DNA of 54,353 bases from contig CAYRGS010000010.1 in the NCBI GenBank assembly GCA_964423875.1, forward strand, positions 1 to 54,353. Reading direction: 5' to 3'. Each line of letters starts with the position of its first letter. Position 1 is the first letter of the stretch. The stretch comes from CAYRGS01 sp964423875 (lineage in GTDB: Bacteria > UBA8248 > JACPRG01 > G963555815). A program made the position numbers and the translations under genes. Shown piece by piece: positions 9,959 through 18,308 of this stretch. The notes under the pieces were generated by a model. The model ran no database searches. It had not been told where the DNA came from and was given only the letters and a program-made list of their open reading frames with translations.

Positions 9959-10450
9959 ATGAACAGGATCGCCATTTATCCCGGAACGTTCGATCCATTT
10001 ACGAACGGCCATCTCGATATTGTCGCCCGCGTCCGCGGTCTGTTCGAGCGCGTAGTGGTGGCGGTGACGAACAATCCCTCCAAGACGCCCTTGTTCACGA
10101 CAGAAGAACGGGTCGCGCTGATTCGGGAGGCCGTGTCCGACTTCCCCTCGGTTGAAGTCGACGCCTTCGACGGTCTGCTCGTCAACTACGCGAAGAAAAA
10201 GTCGGCCAAGGTGATCCTTCGGGGACTTCGTGCGGTGTCGGATTTTGAATACGAGCTCCAGATGGCCCTGATGAACCGCTGGCTGAACGCGGGAATCGAA
10301 ACCTTCTTCATGGCGCCCAACGCGGAATACTCTTTCCTGAGCAGCGGTCTGGTCAAAGAGGTAGCCTCTTACGGGGGAGATGTGCACAAGCTGGTCCCCG
10401 AATGTGTGCAGACCGCCCTGAGCGGAAAGATTTCCAAATCCTCCGGTTGA
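9959..10450 (+). CDS. coaD: Phosphopantetheine adenylyltransferase
   Basis: At 163 residues this is the usual CoaD length. The nucleotidyltransferase TFDPFTNGH motif (about 10-18) holds the catalytic histidine. ILRGLRAVSDFEYE (about 84-97) and YSFLSSGLVKEVA near the C-terminus match the family closely. The enzyme transfers AMP from ATP to 4'-phosphopantetheine, the penultimate step of coenzyme A synthesis, in the cytoplasm. The start is an ATG; GAGGGA lies just upstream. The gene stands between rlmN and an aminotransferase, with 23 bases before the latter, so the two are probably cotranscribed. Confidence 0.95.
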   Translation: MNRIAIYPGTFDPFTNGHLDIVARVRGLFERVVVAVTNNPSKTPLFTTEERVALIREAVSDFPSVEVDAFDGLLVNYAKKKSAKVILRGLRAVSDFEYELQMALMNRWLNAGIETFFMAPNAEYSFLSSGLVKEVASYGGDVHKLVPECVQTALSGKISKSSG

Positions 10451-10473
10451 CGCCGGTCTTCGAAGGAAAGCGG

Positions 10474-11686
10474 ATGAAAGCGAAACCGGCGCCGGGCCGG
10501 ACCGCGGCGCGGCCCGTTCAGCTCTCCGGGCGAATCGCCTCCTTGAGACCTTCTCCCACGTTGGCGATCACCGCCCAGGCCCGGGATTTGCGCGCCCAGG
10601 GGGTGGACATCATCAGCTTCGGGGCCGGTGAGCCGGATTTCACCACACCGGAGCCCATTGTCCGCGAAGCGAAGCTGGCCCTGGACGAGGGCTTCACGCA
10701 ATACACGGCCGTGGGCGGCATCCCGGAGCTGAAGGAGGGGATCGCCCGAAAGCTCCTGCGCGACAACGGCTGCGAATACCGGCCAGATGAAATCATCGTC
10801 ACCGTGGGCGCCAAACAGGCCTTCTACTCGGTTTGCCAAGTCCTGCTGGACCCGGGCTCGGAGCTCATCATCCCATCGCCCTACTGGGTCTCCTACTCGG
10901 ACATCGTTTCGCTCGCCGGAGGAACCCCGGTCCTCTGCCCGCTCGGCGAAGAGAACGGGTTCGACCTGGACCCCGACGCGATCGAGCGGTGCGTGACGCC
11001 CGCCACCCGGGCCGTGTTGATTAACTCTCCGTCCAATCCGACCGGGGCCGTCTACTCCAGGGCGTCCATCGAGGCGGGTGTCCAACTGGCCCTNNNNNNN
11101 NNNTTACGAGAAGATCATCTACGATGGGGCGATTCATGTGTGCCCGGCGGGGCTCGGCGAGGAGGCCCGCGCCCAGACCATTGTGATCAACGGCTTCTCC
11201 AAAGCCTACGCCATGACGGGCTGGCGGCTGGGATACGTAGCCGCGCCCAAGCCGATCGTCACCGCCCTGGACACCTTTCAGGGCCAGGGCACGAACAACC
11301 CCACCTCCTTCGTTCAAAGGGCCGCCGTCGTGGCCATCGACAGCGAGGACTCGGTCTTCGAGCCGATGGTCCGGGAATTCAAAAAGCGGCGAGATGTGAT
11401 CGTCTCCGGGCTGAACGCCATCGAGGGCGTGCGGTGCACCCTGCCCCGAGGCGCCTTCTACGCCTTCCCCCGTGTGGACGGCCTGTTCGGAAAGACGGGC
11501 CCCGCGGGGAAGATCACGACCTCGGAAGGGCTCTGCCAACACCTGCTGGAAGAAGGCCGGATCGCCGCCGTACCCGGCAGCGCCTTCGGCGTCGAAGGGT
11601 ACCTCCGACTGTCCTACGCAACCTCGTTGGAGAACATCCAAACGGGGCTTGACCGCATGGCCGAGGCCGTCGCGCGGCTGTCCTGA
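10474..11686 (+). CDS. Class I/II PLP-dependent aminotransferase (interrupted by assembly gap)
   Basis: The frame resembles the aspartate/prephenate-type aminotransferases of subgroup I-gamma. The N-terminal part has FGAGEPDFTTPEPI, ending at NSPSNPTGAVYSRASI just before the gap. The C-terminal part resumes at YEKIIYDG and has the PLP-lysine motif NGFSKAYAMTGWRLGY and an arginine in LRLSYATS for the carboxylate. The ten Ns (11094-11103) put the halves in different frames. Comparison with the family suggests about 10-15 residues are missing, including the SDEIY aspartate that contacts the pyridine nitrogen. This is therefore most likely an assembly defect, not a pseudogene. The ATG at 10474 has AAGGAA upstream. 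The substrate is not certain; aspartate is the default. Confidence 0.85.
11094..11103. other. Assembly gap (10 N) inside the aminotransferase
   Basis: Ten Ns; the flanking frames disagree. The missing sequence is probably some 30-45 bases by comparison with the protein family, so the N count looks like a placeholder. Confidence 0.9.
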
Positions 11687-11719
11687 GACGCACGGCCTCC
11701 CACCGGCAGGTGATCCTCT

Positions 11720-11908
11720 GTGGAAACGTTCCTATACATCATCGGGCGGATGTTGCAGATCCTGGGGATGTTCTACCTCGGGTGGGCGCTCTACCAAGGG
11801 ATCAGCTTGAAACACGGCGGGATGGCCGAAGAATACAAGTGGCTCGGGATCGGCGTCGTCAGCTTCCTCGTCGGGCGTTTGATGGAGCGGCGATGGGGGT
11901 CCAAGTAA
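11720..11908 (+). CDS. Small two-helix membrane protein, unknown function
   Basis: A 62-residue frame starts at GTG with an AGGTGAT ribosome site 5 bases upstream. It encodes a hydrophobic helix (about residues 4-24), a short charged loop with KHGGMAEEYK, and a second hydrophobic helix (about 41-53), ending in basic residues. This pattern suits a small inner-membrane protein. I do not recognise a named family. It lies 33 bases after the aminotransferase stop on the same strand. Base composition resembles its neighbours. It could still be a chance frame, but the ribosome site and clean two-helix layout argue for a gene. Confidence 0.55.
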   Translation: METFLYIIGRMLQILGMFYLGWALYQGISLKHGGMAEEYKWLGIGVVSFLVGRLMERRWGSK

Positions 11909-12139
11909 CCGCCGGGGCCGACGGAACGACTCGGCAGCCGTCGCCGGAAAATCCCGTCCAACGACTTCCACTTGCCTCATCCATCCCGCCTTCCTCCGCA
12001 AGCACTTGACCTCCGGGGTCCCCGGCTGGATACTAAAGCCTTGATTCATCTCTCAAGGGCCAACGATTCGGAACCAATCCTTCACCCGTCCGCCTGAGCG
12101 GCCGGCGGAAGGCGGCGCAACCAGAGGAAGTGGAGAGCG

Positions 12140-12931
12140 ATGAGGGAAGCCGCGTCCACCGAAAAGAAATACTCCGGCGCAAAATGGTCGGTCTTGTTCT
12201 TTGCGGGCATCATCATTCTCTGGCAGATCCTGATTCCCCTGTTCGGCGTTCCCGACTACCTGATGCCCACGCCCTGGCGAGTGGTCGAGGAGTTTGGCAA
12301 GCGCGGCTGGGTGATCCTCTACCATCTGGTACCGACGTTCGAGGTCACAATTCTTGGATTTTTGATCGGGGCGGTGGTCGGCATCTTCTCCGGCATCGGG
12401 ATTGTATACTCGCACTTCCTGTGGCTGACCGTCTATCCCGCGCTCGTTCTCGTCAGCTCCGTTCCCCGCATCGCCATCGCCCCGTTGATCCTGATCTGGT
12501 TCGGCATCGACAGCCTCTTGTCCAAGGTAATCATCTCTTTTCTCGTTGCCTTTTTTCCGATGCTCATCAATTCCGTCGTGGGGCTATCCCAGATCAATCC
12601 GGACATGATCGATCTTGGGAAAACGATGGGGATGAGCCGCTTAGATGAATTTAAGAAGCTCCGCCTACCCAATTCGGTTCCGTTTCTGTTTGCCGGGTTC
12701 AAAGCCTCTATCGCCTTAGCGGTGATCGGCGCGGTGGTAGCGGAGTTTGTCTCAGGCGAACGCGGGCTAGGTTACCTTATCATCGTCGGATTTGACGACA
12801 TGAATTCCAGTATTGTCTTCGCCTCCATCGTCGTTCTCGCAGCTATGTCGCTGGGGATGTTTGGAATCCTGGTTTGGCTGGAGAAAGTCCTCATGCCCTG
12901 GCGTCAAGGGATTCAAATTACAGAAGTGTGA
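12140..12931 (+). CDS. ABC transporter permease (SsuC/TauC/ThiX type)
   Basis: The 263-residue protein has about six membrane segments and the binding-protein-dependent permease EAA-like loop (GLSQINPDMIDLGKTMGMSRLDEFKKLRLP, about 154-183), which contacts the ATPase. It matches the nitrate/sulfonate/taurine/thiamine-precursor group. The ATG has GGAG 5 bases upstream. A binding protein and an ATPase follow on the same strand, so the three form one importer. The substrate is likely a small organic molecule; thiamine precursor is one option because the binding protein is NMT1-like. The local base composition is slightly lower in GC than the flanks. Confidence 0.9.
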   Translation: MREAASTEKKYSGAKWSVLFFAGIIILWQILIPLFGVPDYLMPTPWRVVEEFGKRGWVILYHLVPTFEVTILGFLIGAVVGIFSGIGIVYSHFLWLTVYPALVLVSSVPRIAIAPLILIWFGIDSLLSKVIISFLVAFFPMLINSVVGLSQINPDMIDLGKTMGMSRLDEFKKLRLPNSVPFLFAGFKASIALAVIGAVVAEFVSGERGLGYLIIVGFDDMNSSIVFASIVVLAAMSLGMFGILVWLEKVLMPWRQGIQITEV

Positions 12932-12968
12932 AGCTTCCTTGCTTGAAACCAACAAAAGGAGAAATATC

Positions 12969-13985
12969 ATGAGAAGTAAAATTGGAGCGGGCCTAGTCGC
13001 GGTGTTAGCGACCGTCGTATTTTCATGGGGTTTGACGCCCCAACCGGCGGCTGCGGCGAAAGAACGCAAGATTATCTTAGATTGGATTTACGGTGGAAAG
13101 CACGCCCCGTTTTTTGTCGCCCGGGACAAAGGCTTCTGGAAAAAAGCCGGAGTAAACGTAAAGATCCTCCAGGGGCGGGGTTCGGGAAAAGCCGCCGCTT
13201 GGATCGATACCAAGAAGGTCGATTACAGTTACGGGGACTTTGCCACAATGCTCAAGGTCGTCCAGAAGGGCGGGAATAACCTAGCCGTCGGCGCGGTGCA
13301 TGTTTATCAGACGGGATGTTACATGAGCTTCGCAAGCACCGGAATCAAGAAACCCAAAGACTTGGAGGGAAAACGGTACGGAGGACCTCCGGCAGACTTC
13401 GGGCGGACCCTGATGCCCGCCATGGCAGGCGCCATGGGCTTTGACATGAAGAAGGTCATCTTCAAAACCATGAAACCAGCAGTCAGAACCCCCGCGTTGT
13501 TCAAGAACAAGATCGACTTCATTTCGGGAACACGTGGGTCGAGTTGTCCGCGGATGCGGATCCACGCTGAACGTAAGGGCAGGAAGATCTCGTTCCTCTA
13601 CTTCAAAGACATGGGTCTAGAATCCTACGGACACGTGATCCAGATCCACCGGGATCGGCTCAAGAACAACTCCAAGGAAATCCAGGCCGTCGTGGGCGGG
13701 CTCTTTGACGCCTTTGCCTGGACGATTAAGAACCCCAACGGGGGCTACAACGTCTACATTAAAGCCAATCCCACCAAGGACAAGGAGATCTCGAGAGTTC
13801 AAATAGCTGAGGCGCTCGAAGATGTCCAAGACACCGAGGTCATGGCGAAGGGTCTCGGCTATATGAAGGAATCGATGGTGAAAAAGTCGGTGGCAACGGC
13901 TAACAAATACTTCAAGCTTTCGCCGCCCGTCAATTACACGAAAACCTACACCAACCGGTTCATCCGGCCGAATCCGGGATTGTAG
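12969..13985 (+). CDS. NMT1/THI5-like periplasmic substrate-binding protein
   Basis: This 338-residue protein starts with a classical signal peptide (basic MRSK, hydrophobic core, AAAA cleavage region around residue 27). The mature part reads as an NMT1/SsuA-type binding protein: ILDWIYGGKHAPFFVARDKGFW near the start, then a KKPKDLEGKRYG hinge-side block. AAGGAG lies 7 bases before the ATG. It sits 37 bases after the permease gene and just before the ATPase gene. The family delivers pyrimidine precursors, sulfonates or other small organics to the permease in the periplasm. Residues RGSSCPRMRIHAERKG are unusual and do not help to name a ligand. Confidence 0.9.
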   Translation: MRSKIGAGLVAVLATVVFSWGLTPQPAAAAKERKIILDWIYGGKHAPFFVARDKGFWKKAGVNVKILQGRGSGKAAAWIDTKKVDYSYGDFATMLKVVQKGGNNLAVGAVHVYQTGCYMSFASTGIKKPKDLEGKRYGGPPADFGRTLMPAMAGAMGFDMKKVIFKTMKPAVRTPALFKNKIDFISGTRGSSCPRMRIHAERKGRKISFLYFKDMGLESYGHVIQIHRDRLKNNSKEIQAVVGGLFDAFAWTIKNPNGGYNVYIKANPTKDKEISRVQIAEALEDVQDTEVMAKGLGYMKESMVKKSVATANKYFKLSPPVNYTKTYTNRFIRPNPGL

Positions 13986-13995
13986 AAGAGCGCCA

Positions 13996-14765
13996 TTGCC
14001 GAGGGTCATCGAATATCAAAACCTCCGGAAGGTCTACAACCCGGACAGCGGCGAGGTCGTAGCCCTGGAGGAAGTTAGCCTCGAAGTGGGGGACGGGGAG
14101 CTCCTCACCGTCGTCGGCCGGAGCGGGTGCGGAAAGACCACGCTTCTCAAGCTGACGGCCGGCCTGCTGGCGCCGACGGCGGGGACGGTCCATGTGGCGG
14201 GCCATGCCGTCCGCGGCCCCCTGACCAACGTGGGGATCGTCTTCCAGGCCCCGGTGCTGCTCGACTGGCGCAAGACCCTCGACAATGTCCTGCTGCAAAT
14301 CGAGGCCCGCAAGCTCAATGTCGAGGAATACCGTGAAAAGGCCCTCAAGCTTCTGGAGCTCGTCGGCCTCAAGGGCTTCGAGGACAAGTACCCCAGCGAG
14401 CTTTCGGGTGGGATGCAGCAACGCGCCTCGATCACCCGGGCGCTCATCCATGACCCGCCCCTGCTCCTGATGGATGAGCCTTTCGGGGCGCTGGACGCCA
14501 TCACGCGGGACGAGATGAACCTGGAGCTGCTGCGCATCTGGCAGGAGGCCCGGAAGACCGTCCTGTTCATCACCCACAGCATTCCCGAGGCCGTGTTTCT
14601 GGGAGNNNNNNNNNNGACCGGGTGATCGTGATGACGCCGCGTCCCGGCCGGATTGCGGAGATCATTCCCATCGATCTCCCCCGTCCCCGGGAAACGGCCC
14701 TGCGGGACGACCCGAAGTTCATCAAATACGTCAAACACATCCGCGGAAGCCTGGGCGTGGCGTAG
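13996..14765 (+). CDS. ABC transporter ATP-binding protein (interrupted by assembly gap)
   Basis: This is the ATPase of the preceding importer. Walker A is GRSGCGKTT (about residues 38-46), the Q-loop is in GIVFQAPVLLDW, the signature is LSGGMQQRASI, Walker B is LLLMDEPFGALD, and the H-loop is FITHSIPEA. After the gap the frame resumes with DRVIVMTPRPGRI and ends at 14765. Across the ten Ns the frame is lost. Family comparison suggests that FLG-x-DRV would be restored by as few as two bases, so the gap is a placeholder. The start shown is TTG, 10 bases after the binding-protein stop, with no strong ribosome site, so it is uncertain. Confidence 0.88.
14606..14615. other. Assembly gap (10 N) inside the ATPase gene
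   Basis: Ten Ns between GTGTTTCTGGGAG and GACCGGGTG. Restoring the frame needs a length of 2 modulo 3, whereas ten is 1 modulo 3, so the true length differs from ten. Confidence 0.9.
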
Positions 14766-14806
14766 CCTCCGCGGCGACCCGCCCGCTGGTCGAGTCCCAG
14801 AACGCC

Positions 14807-14833
14807 AAAAGCCGCCCGCAAGGGCGGCTTTTT
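14807..14833 (+). terminator. Intrinsic terminator of the ABC importer operon
   Basis: AAAGCCGCCC and GGGCGGCTTT form a 10-base stem around a GCAA loop, followed by a T run, 42 bases after the ATPase stop. The A-rich left side would also allow some function in the other direction. Confidence 0.85.
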
Positions 14834-15051
14834 CGTATCCGGATCCCGAACCACTCGACCCAAGCGGCGGCGCGGGAGGAGGAGGAAGTGGGGGGGGGGG
14901 GCAACAACCCCAGCCGGTTTTCGATTCCGCATGGAATCCGCGCGGAAGCTCCGCGTCAACCAGCCCGTGTCTGCCCGATGCGCCGGGACCTTCCACCGGT
15001 AGGGTTCGCGTCCGAGAGGGAAACCCGAATCCAATATGCCGATGGGCCGGC
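14834..15051. other. Non-coding interval between importer and lexA, with a G12 tract
   Basis: I see no gene here. The stretch contains a run of 12 G (14890-14901) and lies between two converging transcripts. Confidence 0.5.
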
Positions 15052-15654
15052 TCAGTACTTTCTCAAGATCCCCACCACGATGCCCTGAATCTTGAACTCG
15101 CCGTCCCGGACGATGATGGGCTCCATCGTGTGGTTGGCGGGTTGCAGGCGCACATGGCCATTCTCGCGGTAATAACGCTTGAGGGTCGCCTCGTTCCCAT
15201 CCAGCAGGGCGACGACGGTTTCTCCGTTGTTGGCGGTTTTGCGCTCTTCGATGATGACGAAGTCGCCGTCCTCGATGTGGTCGTCGATCATCGACTGGCC
15301 CTTCACCTGGAGGACGTAAAGATTTCTGGCCCCGGCCTCCGTCCACGGGAGAGCGATGGTGGTCGGATCCAGGACGGCTTCCAGGGGGCTCCCGGCAGCG
15401 ATGTAGCCCATCAGGGGCAGCTCCCGCACGGGCTCCGACTCCTTCCCCTCCAGGACCTCGATGGAACGGCTGCGGTTCCAGCCCCGCTTCATGAGTCCCT
15501 TCTCAATGAGGTTGAGGATGTGCTTGTGCACCGTCGCGGGGGAGGTCAACCCAAAGCCGGCCCCGATCTCCTCCAGGCTCGGTGAATAACCTTTTTCCTC
15601 GATGAACTCTTTCACAAAGTCCAGTATCTGGCGTTGCCGTTTCGTCAGGTACAT
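15052..15654 (-). CDS. lexA: LexA repressor
   Basis: The 200-residue protein has the N-terminal winged helix (KRQRQILDFVKEFIEEKGY, then SLEEIGAGFGLTSPATVHKH) and the C-terminal S24 peptidase fold. The self-cleavage bond is Ala87-Gly88 in YIAAGSP. The catalytic dyad is Ser121 (GQSMIDD) and Lys159 (TLKRYY), spaced as in E. coli LexA. LexA represses DNA-repair genes until activated RecA triggers its cleavage. The gene stands alone between an ABC importer terminator and a non-coding region. A promoter lies about 100 bases upstream. I could not recognise a known LexA box, so the operator of this lineage is unidentified. Confidence 0.95.
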   Translation of the reverse strand: MYLTKRQRQILDFVKEFIEEKGYSPSLEEIGAGFGLTSPATVHKHILNLIEKGLMKRGWNRSRSIEVLEGKESEPVRELPLMGYIAAGSPLEAVLDPTTIALPWTEAGARNLYVLQVKGQSMIDDHIEDGDFVIIEERKTANNGETVVALLDGNEATLKRYYRENGHVRLQPANHTMEPIIVRDGEFKIQGIVVGILRKY

Positions 15655-15754
15655 CGTTCAATCCTCTCTTTCGGAAAAAACCCGAACCGCTTTGAAAATC
15701 CAACGGCGGCCATCCATCCAGCGACTGTCTTTCAGCTTGTCTCCACCTTCACCC

Positions 15755-15784
15755 AATATACGACGAAATTGCCACGAAAGTCAA
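15755..15784 (-). promoter_or_regulatory. Candidate sigma-70 promoter of lexA
   Basis: On the minus strand TTGACT (15779-15784) and TATATT (15755-15760) are 18 bases apart. Each matches five of six consensus bases. It points at lexA, about 100 bases downstream, and lies just past the terminator-like hairpin of the upstream small unit. Confidence 0.6.
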
Positions 15785-15790
15785 GCCCCC

Positions 15791-15842
15791 AAAAAAATCC
15801 CCGGCGAAGAGTCGAGAAGACCGTGTCTTGCCGGGGATTTTT
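15791..15842 (-). terminator. Terminator-like hairpin upstream of lexA
   Basis: A 13-base perfect inverted repeat (15793-15805 with 15830-15842) has a 24-base loop that contains its own small hairpin AAGAC-ACG-GTCTT. On the minus strand the stem ends in seven T, as an intrinsic terminator does. It would end a transcript coming from about 15970. Confidence 0.65.
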
Positions 15843-15899
15843 CGGTGGTACCGACGAGATTAGCCTGGGCGCCTGCCCGGCCAACACCAGGTCAGGTCG

Positions 15900-15944
15900 T
15901 CAGACCTCGGCCACCTCGCGATCACTACATGAAGATTTCTTCAA
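15900..15944 (-). CDS. Possible 14-residue leader peptide with a perfect ribosome site
   Basis: On the minus strand AAGGAGGTGATC (15948-15959), a complete complement of the 16S 3' end, is followed after 4 bases by TTG and a 14-codon frame, MKKSSCSDREVAEV. An ATG directly followed by TAG lies inside the same stretch. There is no longer frame from this ribosome site. A weak promoter lies upstream and a terminator follows, so this may be a leader peptide, a small protein or part of a regulatory RNA. No known family is recognised. The evidence is the ribosome site alone. Confidence 0.3.
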   Translation of the reverse strand: MKKSSCSDREVAEV

Positions 15945-16203
15945 ATGATCACCTCCTTTCCCGCGTTACCGGATACTTAAGGGGTGCGGACCCTTTCTGT
16001 CAAGCCAAATCATGGATACGTCCGGATGCTTGAGAAAACTATTCGCTTTGAAATCAGATAGATTGCATAAAAACCTTAGAGCCCCATTTGACCTTTTGTA
16101 TGAGGTTTTGTTACCTTTCAGACGGAGATGGTTTGGTTCTTGCTATTCGTAGTACGGAGAACGCATGTACGATCGCTGCCCGGATGATTCTCAGAGGGGA
16201 GAA

Positions 16204-18228
16204 ATGAATCCCATGCGACTCCGATCAAAGGGGGCGCTCCTGTCCTGCTGCGCGCTGTCTTTCTTTTTCATATTGGGAAGCTCGGGCCTCGCGGACGATC
16301 CCTTCCAAACCCCCAAGGGGCTGGAAAGCAGCGTCGATTTCTGGATCAAGGTATTCACGCGGTACAAACGAAATCAGGCAGTCGTTCATGACACGGAAGA
16401 TCCAAGCCTGATCTACGATGTCGTCAACCTAGACGGAGCCGGAGGCCCAAGCAGCACACGCGTACGGTGGCGGAGGGCCAGACGCGCCCGGGAGCGTTAT
16501 GCCCGTCTGTTCCGCACCTGGTCCGTTTCCCCTCCCCGGCCGCGGGACCTGTCGTGGAAAGAACGCCGGATCATCCGGGCCCTCCGGAAGCGCCGATACG
16601 ATTTATCCAAAGCGGCCCGAAACGTTCGCGCCCAGCAGGGTGTGCAGGAAAAGTTCCGGGATGGGATCATCCGATCCGGGCGCTATCTCAGCCGTATGCG
16701 GAGCGTCTTCCTCGACTATGGTCTTCCGCTGGACTTGACGTATCTCCCCCACGTCGAATCCTCTTTCAACTACGGGGCCTATTCAAAATTCGGGGCGTCC
16801 GGGGTCTGGCAGTTCACCCGGTCGACGGGACGGCTTTTCCTGAAGATCAACTACGACGTCGATGAGCGCCGGGACCCCATGCTCGCCACGCATGCGGCGG
16901 CCAAGCTCCTGCGCCGGAACTATCAGGAGCTTGGAACCTGGCCTCTGGCGGTCACGGCCTATAACCACGGACGCGGGGGGATGGCGCGCGCCGTCCGCCT
17001 CCACCGAACCCGACACCTCCCGACTTTGATCCGGAAATACAGGAGCCGGACGTTCAAGTTCGCGTCGAAAAACTTCTACGCCGAATTTCTGGCGGCGCGA
17101 ATCGTCGCCAAGAACGCACGGCGGTACTTCGGGCCTCTGCGGGAGAGAAGACCCTCGCGGGAACGGGTCTTCCGGCTCCCGGCCTACGTTTCCGTGGAGA
17201 CGCTGACCAAAATTTCACCCGTCACCCTCGAGGAGATCCAACGTTACAATCCGGCGCTCAGAGGTCCGGTTCTGCAGGGAGAGCGCCGCATCCCGAAGGG
17301 TTATCTCCTGCGTTTGCCCGCGCGGAAGACGAAGGACTTCCGCCGGCGCTACGCCTCCCTGTCCGCTTCACTCAAGCACGCCAATCAAAAACGCATTCGG
17401 TGGTATCGCGTCAGGCGGGGAGAGACCCTCGGGGCGATTGCCCGGCGTTTTCGCACGTCGGTTCGGACGCTGGCGTCCGCCAACAATATCCGAAACACCT
17501 CCTGGATCCGCGCGGGCAGGATCATCTCGATTCCGGGCTCGCGGCGGATCATCGCCTCCAGGCCGGCTCAACGGAAACGCCGGATAACAAACGTCCGGCT
17601 CCGAGTCGCCGCCGCACCGGCCGTGAAGCGGCCCGAGGCCAATCCCGCGCGGGCCGTCAAATCCCTTGAGCCCGCGCCCCGGGTGATCAACCCGGTCGCC
17701 TCATCGCGGTCTGCCCGGACGAACGGGACGGAGAATGGGAATCAGACGCGGCCGGAGTGGAGGGAAAGGAAGCCCTCCCGGGTCCACGTGACCGGCAAGT
17801 CCGGCACGCAAGGCTGGACGCGCGTGGAGGCGGAGGAAACCCTGAGCCATTTCGCCGAATGGCTGGGCACCTCGAAGCGCGTCCTGCGCCGGCTGAACCG
17901 GATGGGGCAAAAGAAATCCATCCGGATGGGGCAAAAGCTGAAACTCACGTTCCGCAGGGTCAACCCGGAGGAATTCGTACAAAGCCGGCTGGAGCACCAC
18001 AAGAGCCTAGAGGATGATTTCTTCGAGACCTACCAGATTGTCAGGATCATCCACCACACCATTCGGAAGGGGGAGAGCCTTTGGGGCCTCGCCCGCGAGG
18101 TTTATGAAGTTCCATTCTGGATCATGGCCCGCTATAATCCAGGGTTATTCAACTCGAGCGTGGCCGTAGGCGTCAAAGTCACGTTTCCCGTGGTGGTCCC
18201 CAAAGGACGAAAGACATCCGGAAACTGA
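16204..18228 (+). CDS. mltD: MltD-like lytic murein transglycosylase with LysM repeats
   Basis: The 674-residue protein has a signal peptide (MNPMRLRSKGALLSCCALSF to about residue 30), then an SLT catalytic domain. The catalytic glutamate is Glu185 in PHVESSFNYGAYS, followed by GVWQFTRSTGR and AVTAYNHGRGG. Three LysM-like repeats come after it, near residues 398-444, 537-585 and 616-664; a fourth weaker one may lie near 330-380. LysM repeats bind peptidoglycan, so the enzyme acts on the cell wall in the periplasm or at the outer membrane. The first ATG (16165) would precede a hydrophilic stretch, so I used 16204, next to AGGGGAG. The protein is very rich in Arg and Lys. Confidence 0.9.
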   Translation: MNPMRLRSKGALLSCCALSFFFILGSSGLADDPFQTPKGLESSVDFWIKVFTRYKRNQAVVHDTEDPSLIYDVVNLDGAGGPSSTRVRWRRARRARERYARLFRTWSVSPPRPRDLSWKERRIIRALRKRRYDLSKAARNVRAQQGVQEKFRDGIIRSGRYLSRMRSVFLDYGLPLDLTYLPHVESSFNYGAYSKFGASGVWQFTRSTGRLFLKINYDVDERRDPMLATHAAAKLLRRNYQELGTWPLAVTAYNHGRGGMARAVRLHRTRHLPTLIRKYRSRTFKFASKNFYAEFLAARIVAKNARRYFGPLRERRPSRERVFRLPAYVSVETLTKISPVTLEEIQRYNPALRGPVLQGERRIPKGYLLRLPARKTKDFRRRYASLSASLKHANQKRIRWYRVRRGETLGAIARRFRTSVRTLASANNIRNTSWIRAGRIISIPGSRRIIASRPAQRKRRITNVRLRVAAAPAVKRPEANPARAVKSLEPAPRVINPVASSRSARTNGTENGNQTRPEWRERKPSRVHVTGKSGTQGWTRVEAEETLSHFAEWLGTSKRVLRRLNRMGQKKSIRMGQKLKLTFRRVNPEEFVQSRLEHHKSLEDDFFETYQIVRIIHHTIRKGESLWGLAREVYEVPFWIMARYNPGLFNSSVAVGVKVTFPVVVPKGRKTSGN

Positions 18229-18308
18229 GCGCAGCGTATTCCTGATTTCGGGATGACTTCGTTCCCAGGGAAAGGTTCCGGGGGCAGCGCCCCTCCGCCG
18301 GAGGAGTC

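Larger units (their letters stand above)
15791..15970 (-). ncRNA. Candidate small RNA or leader transcript between lexA and mltD
   Basis: A TTGACA (15998-16003) with a weaker TTAAGT 17 bases on (15975-15980) would start a transcript near 15970. It would carry a perfect ribosome site and mini-frame, and end at the hairpin at 15791-15842, giving about 175 bases. I checked it against 4.5S RNA, 6S RNA and common riboswitch cores from memory and found no match. The -10 element is poor, so transcription needs proof. Confidence 0.35.

Noticed and set aside
14766..14806. A TCGAGTCCC string resembling a tRNA T-arm
   Set aside because: No acceptor, D or anticodon stem can be built around it. I found no tRNA or rRNA gene in the window.
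15843..15960. Resemblance of the plus strand near ACCAGGTCAGGTC to the 4.5S RNA core
   Set aside because: The GGAAGGAAGCAGC part of the SRP core is absent and the stem does not fold like 4.5S RNA.
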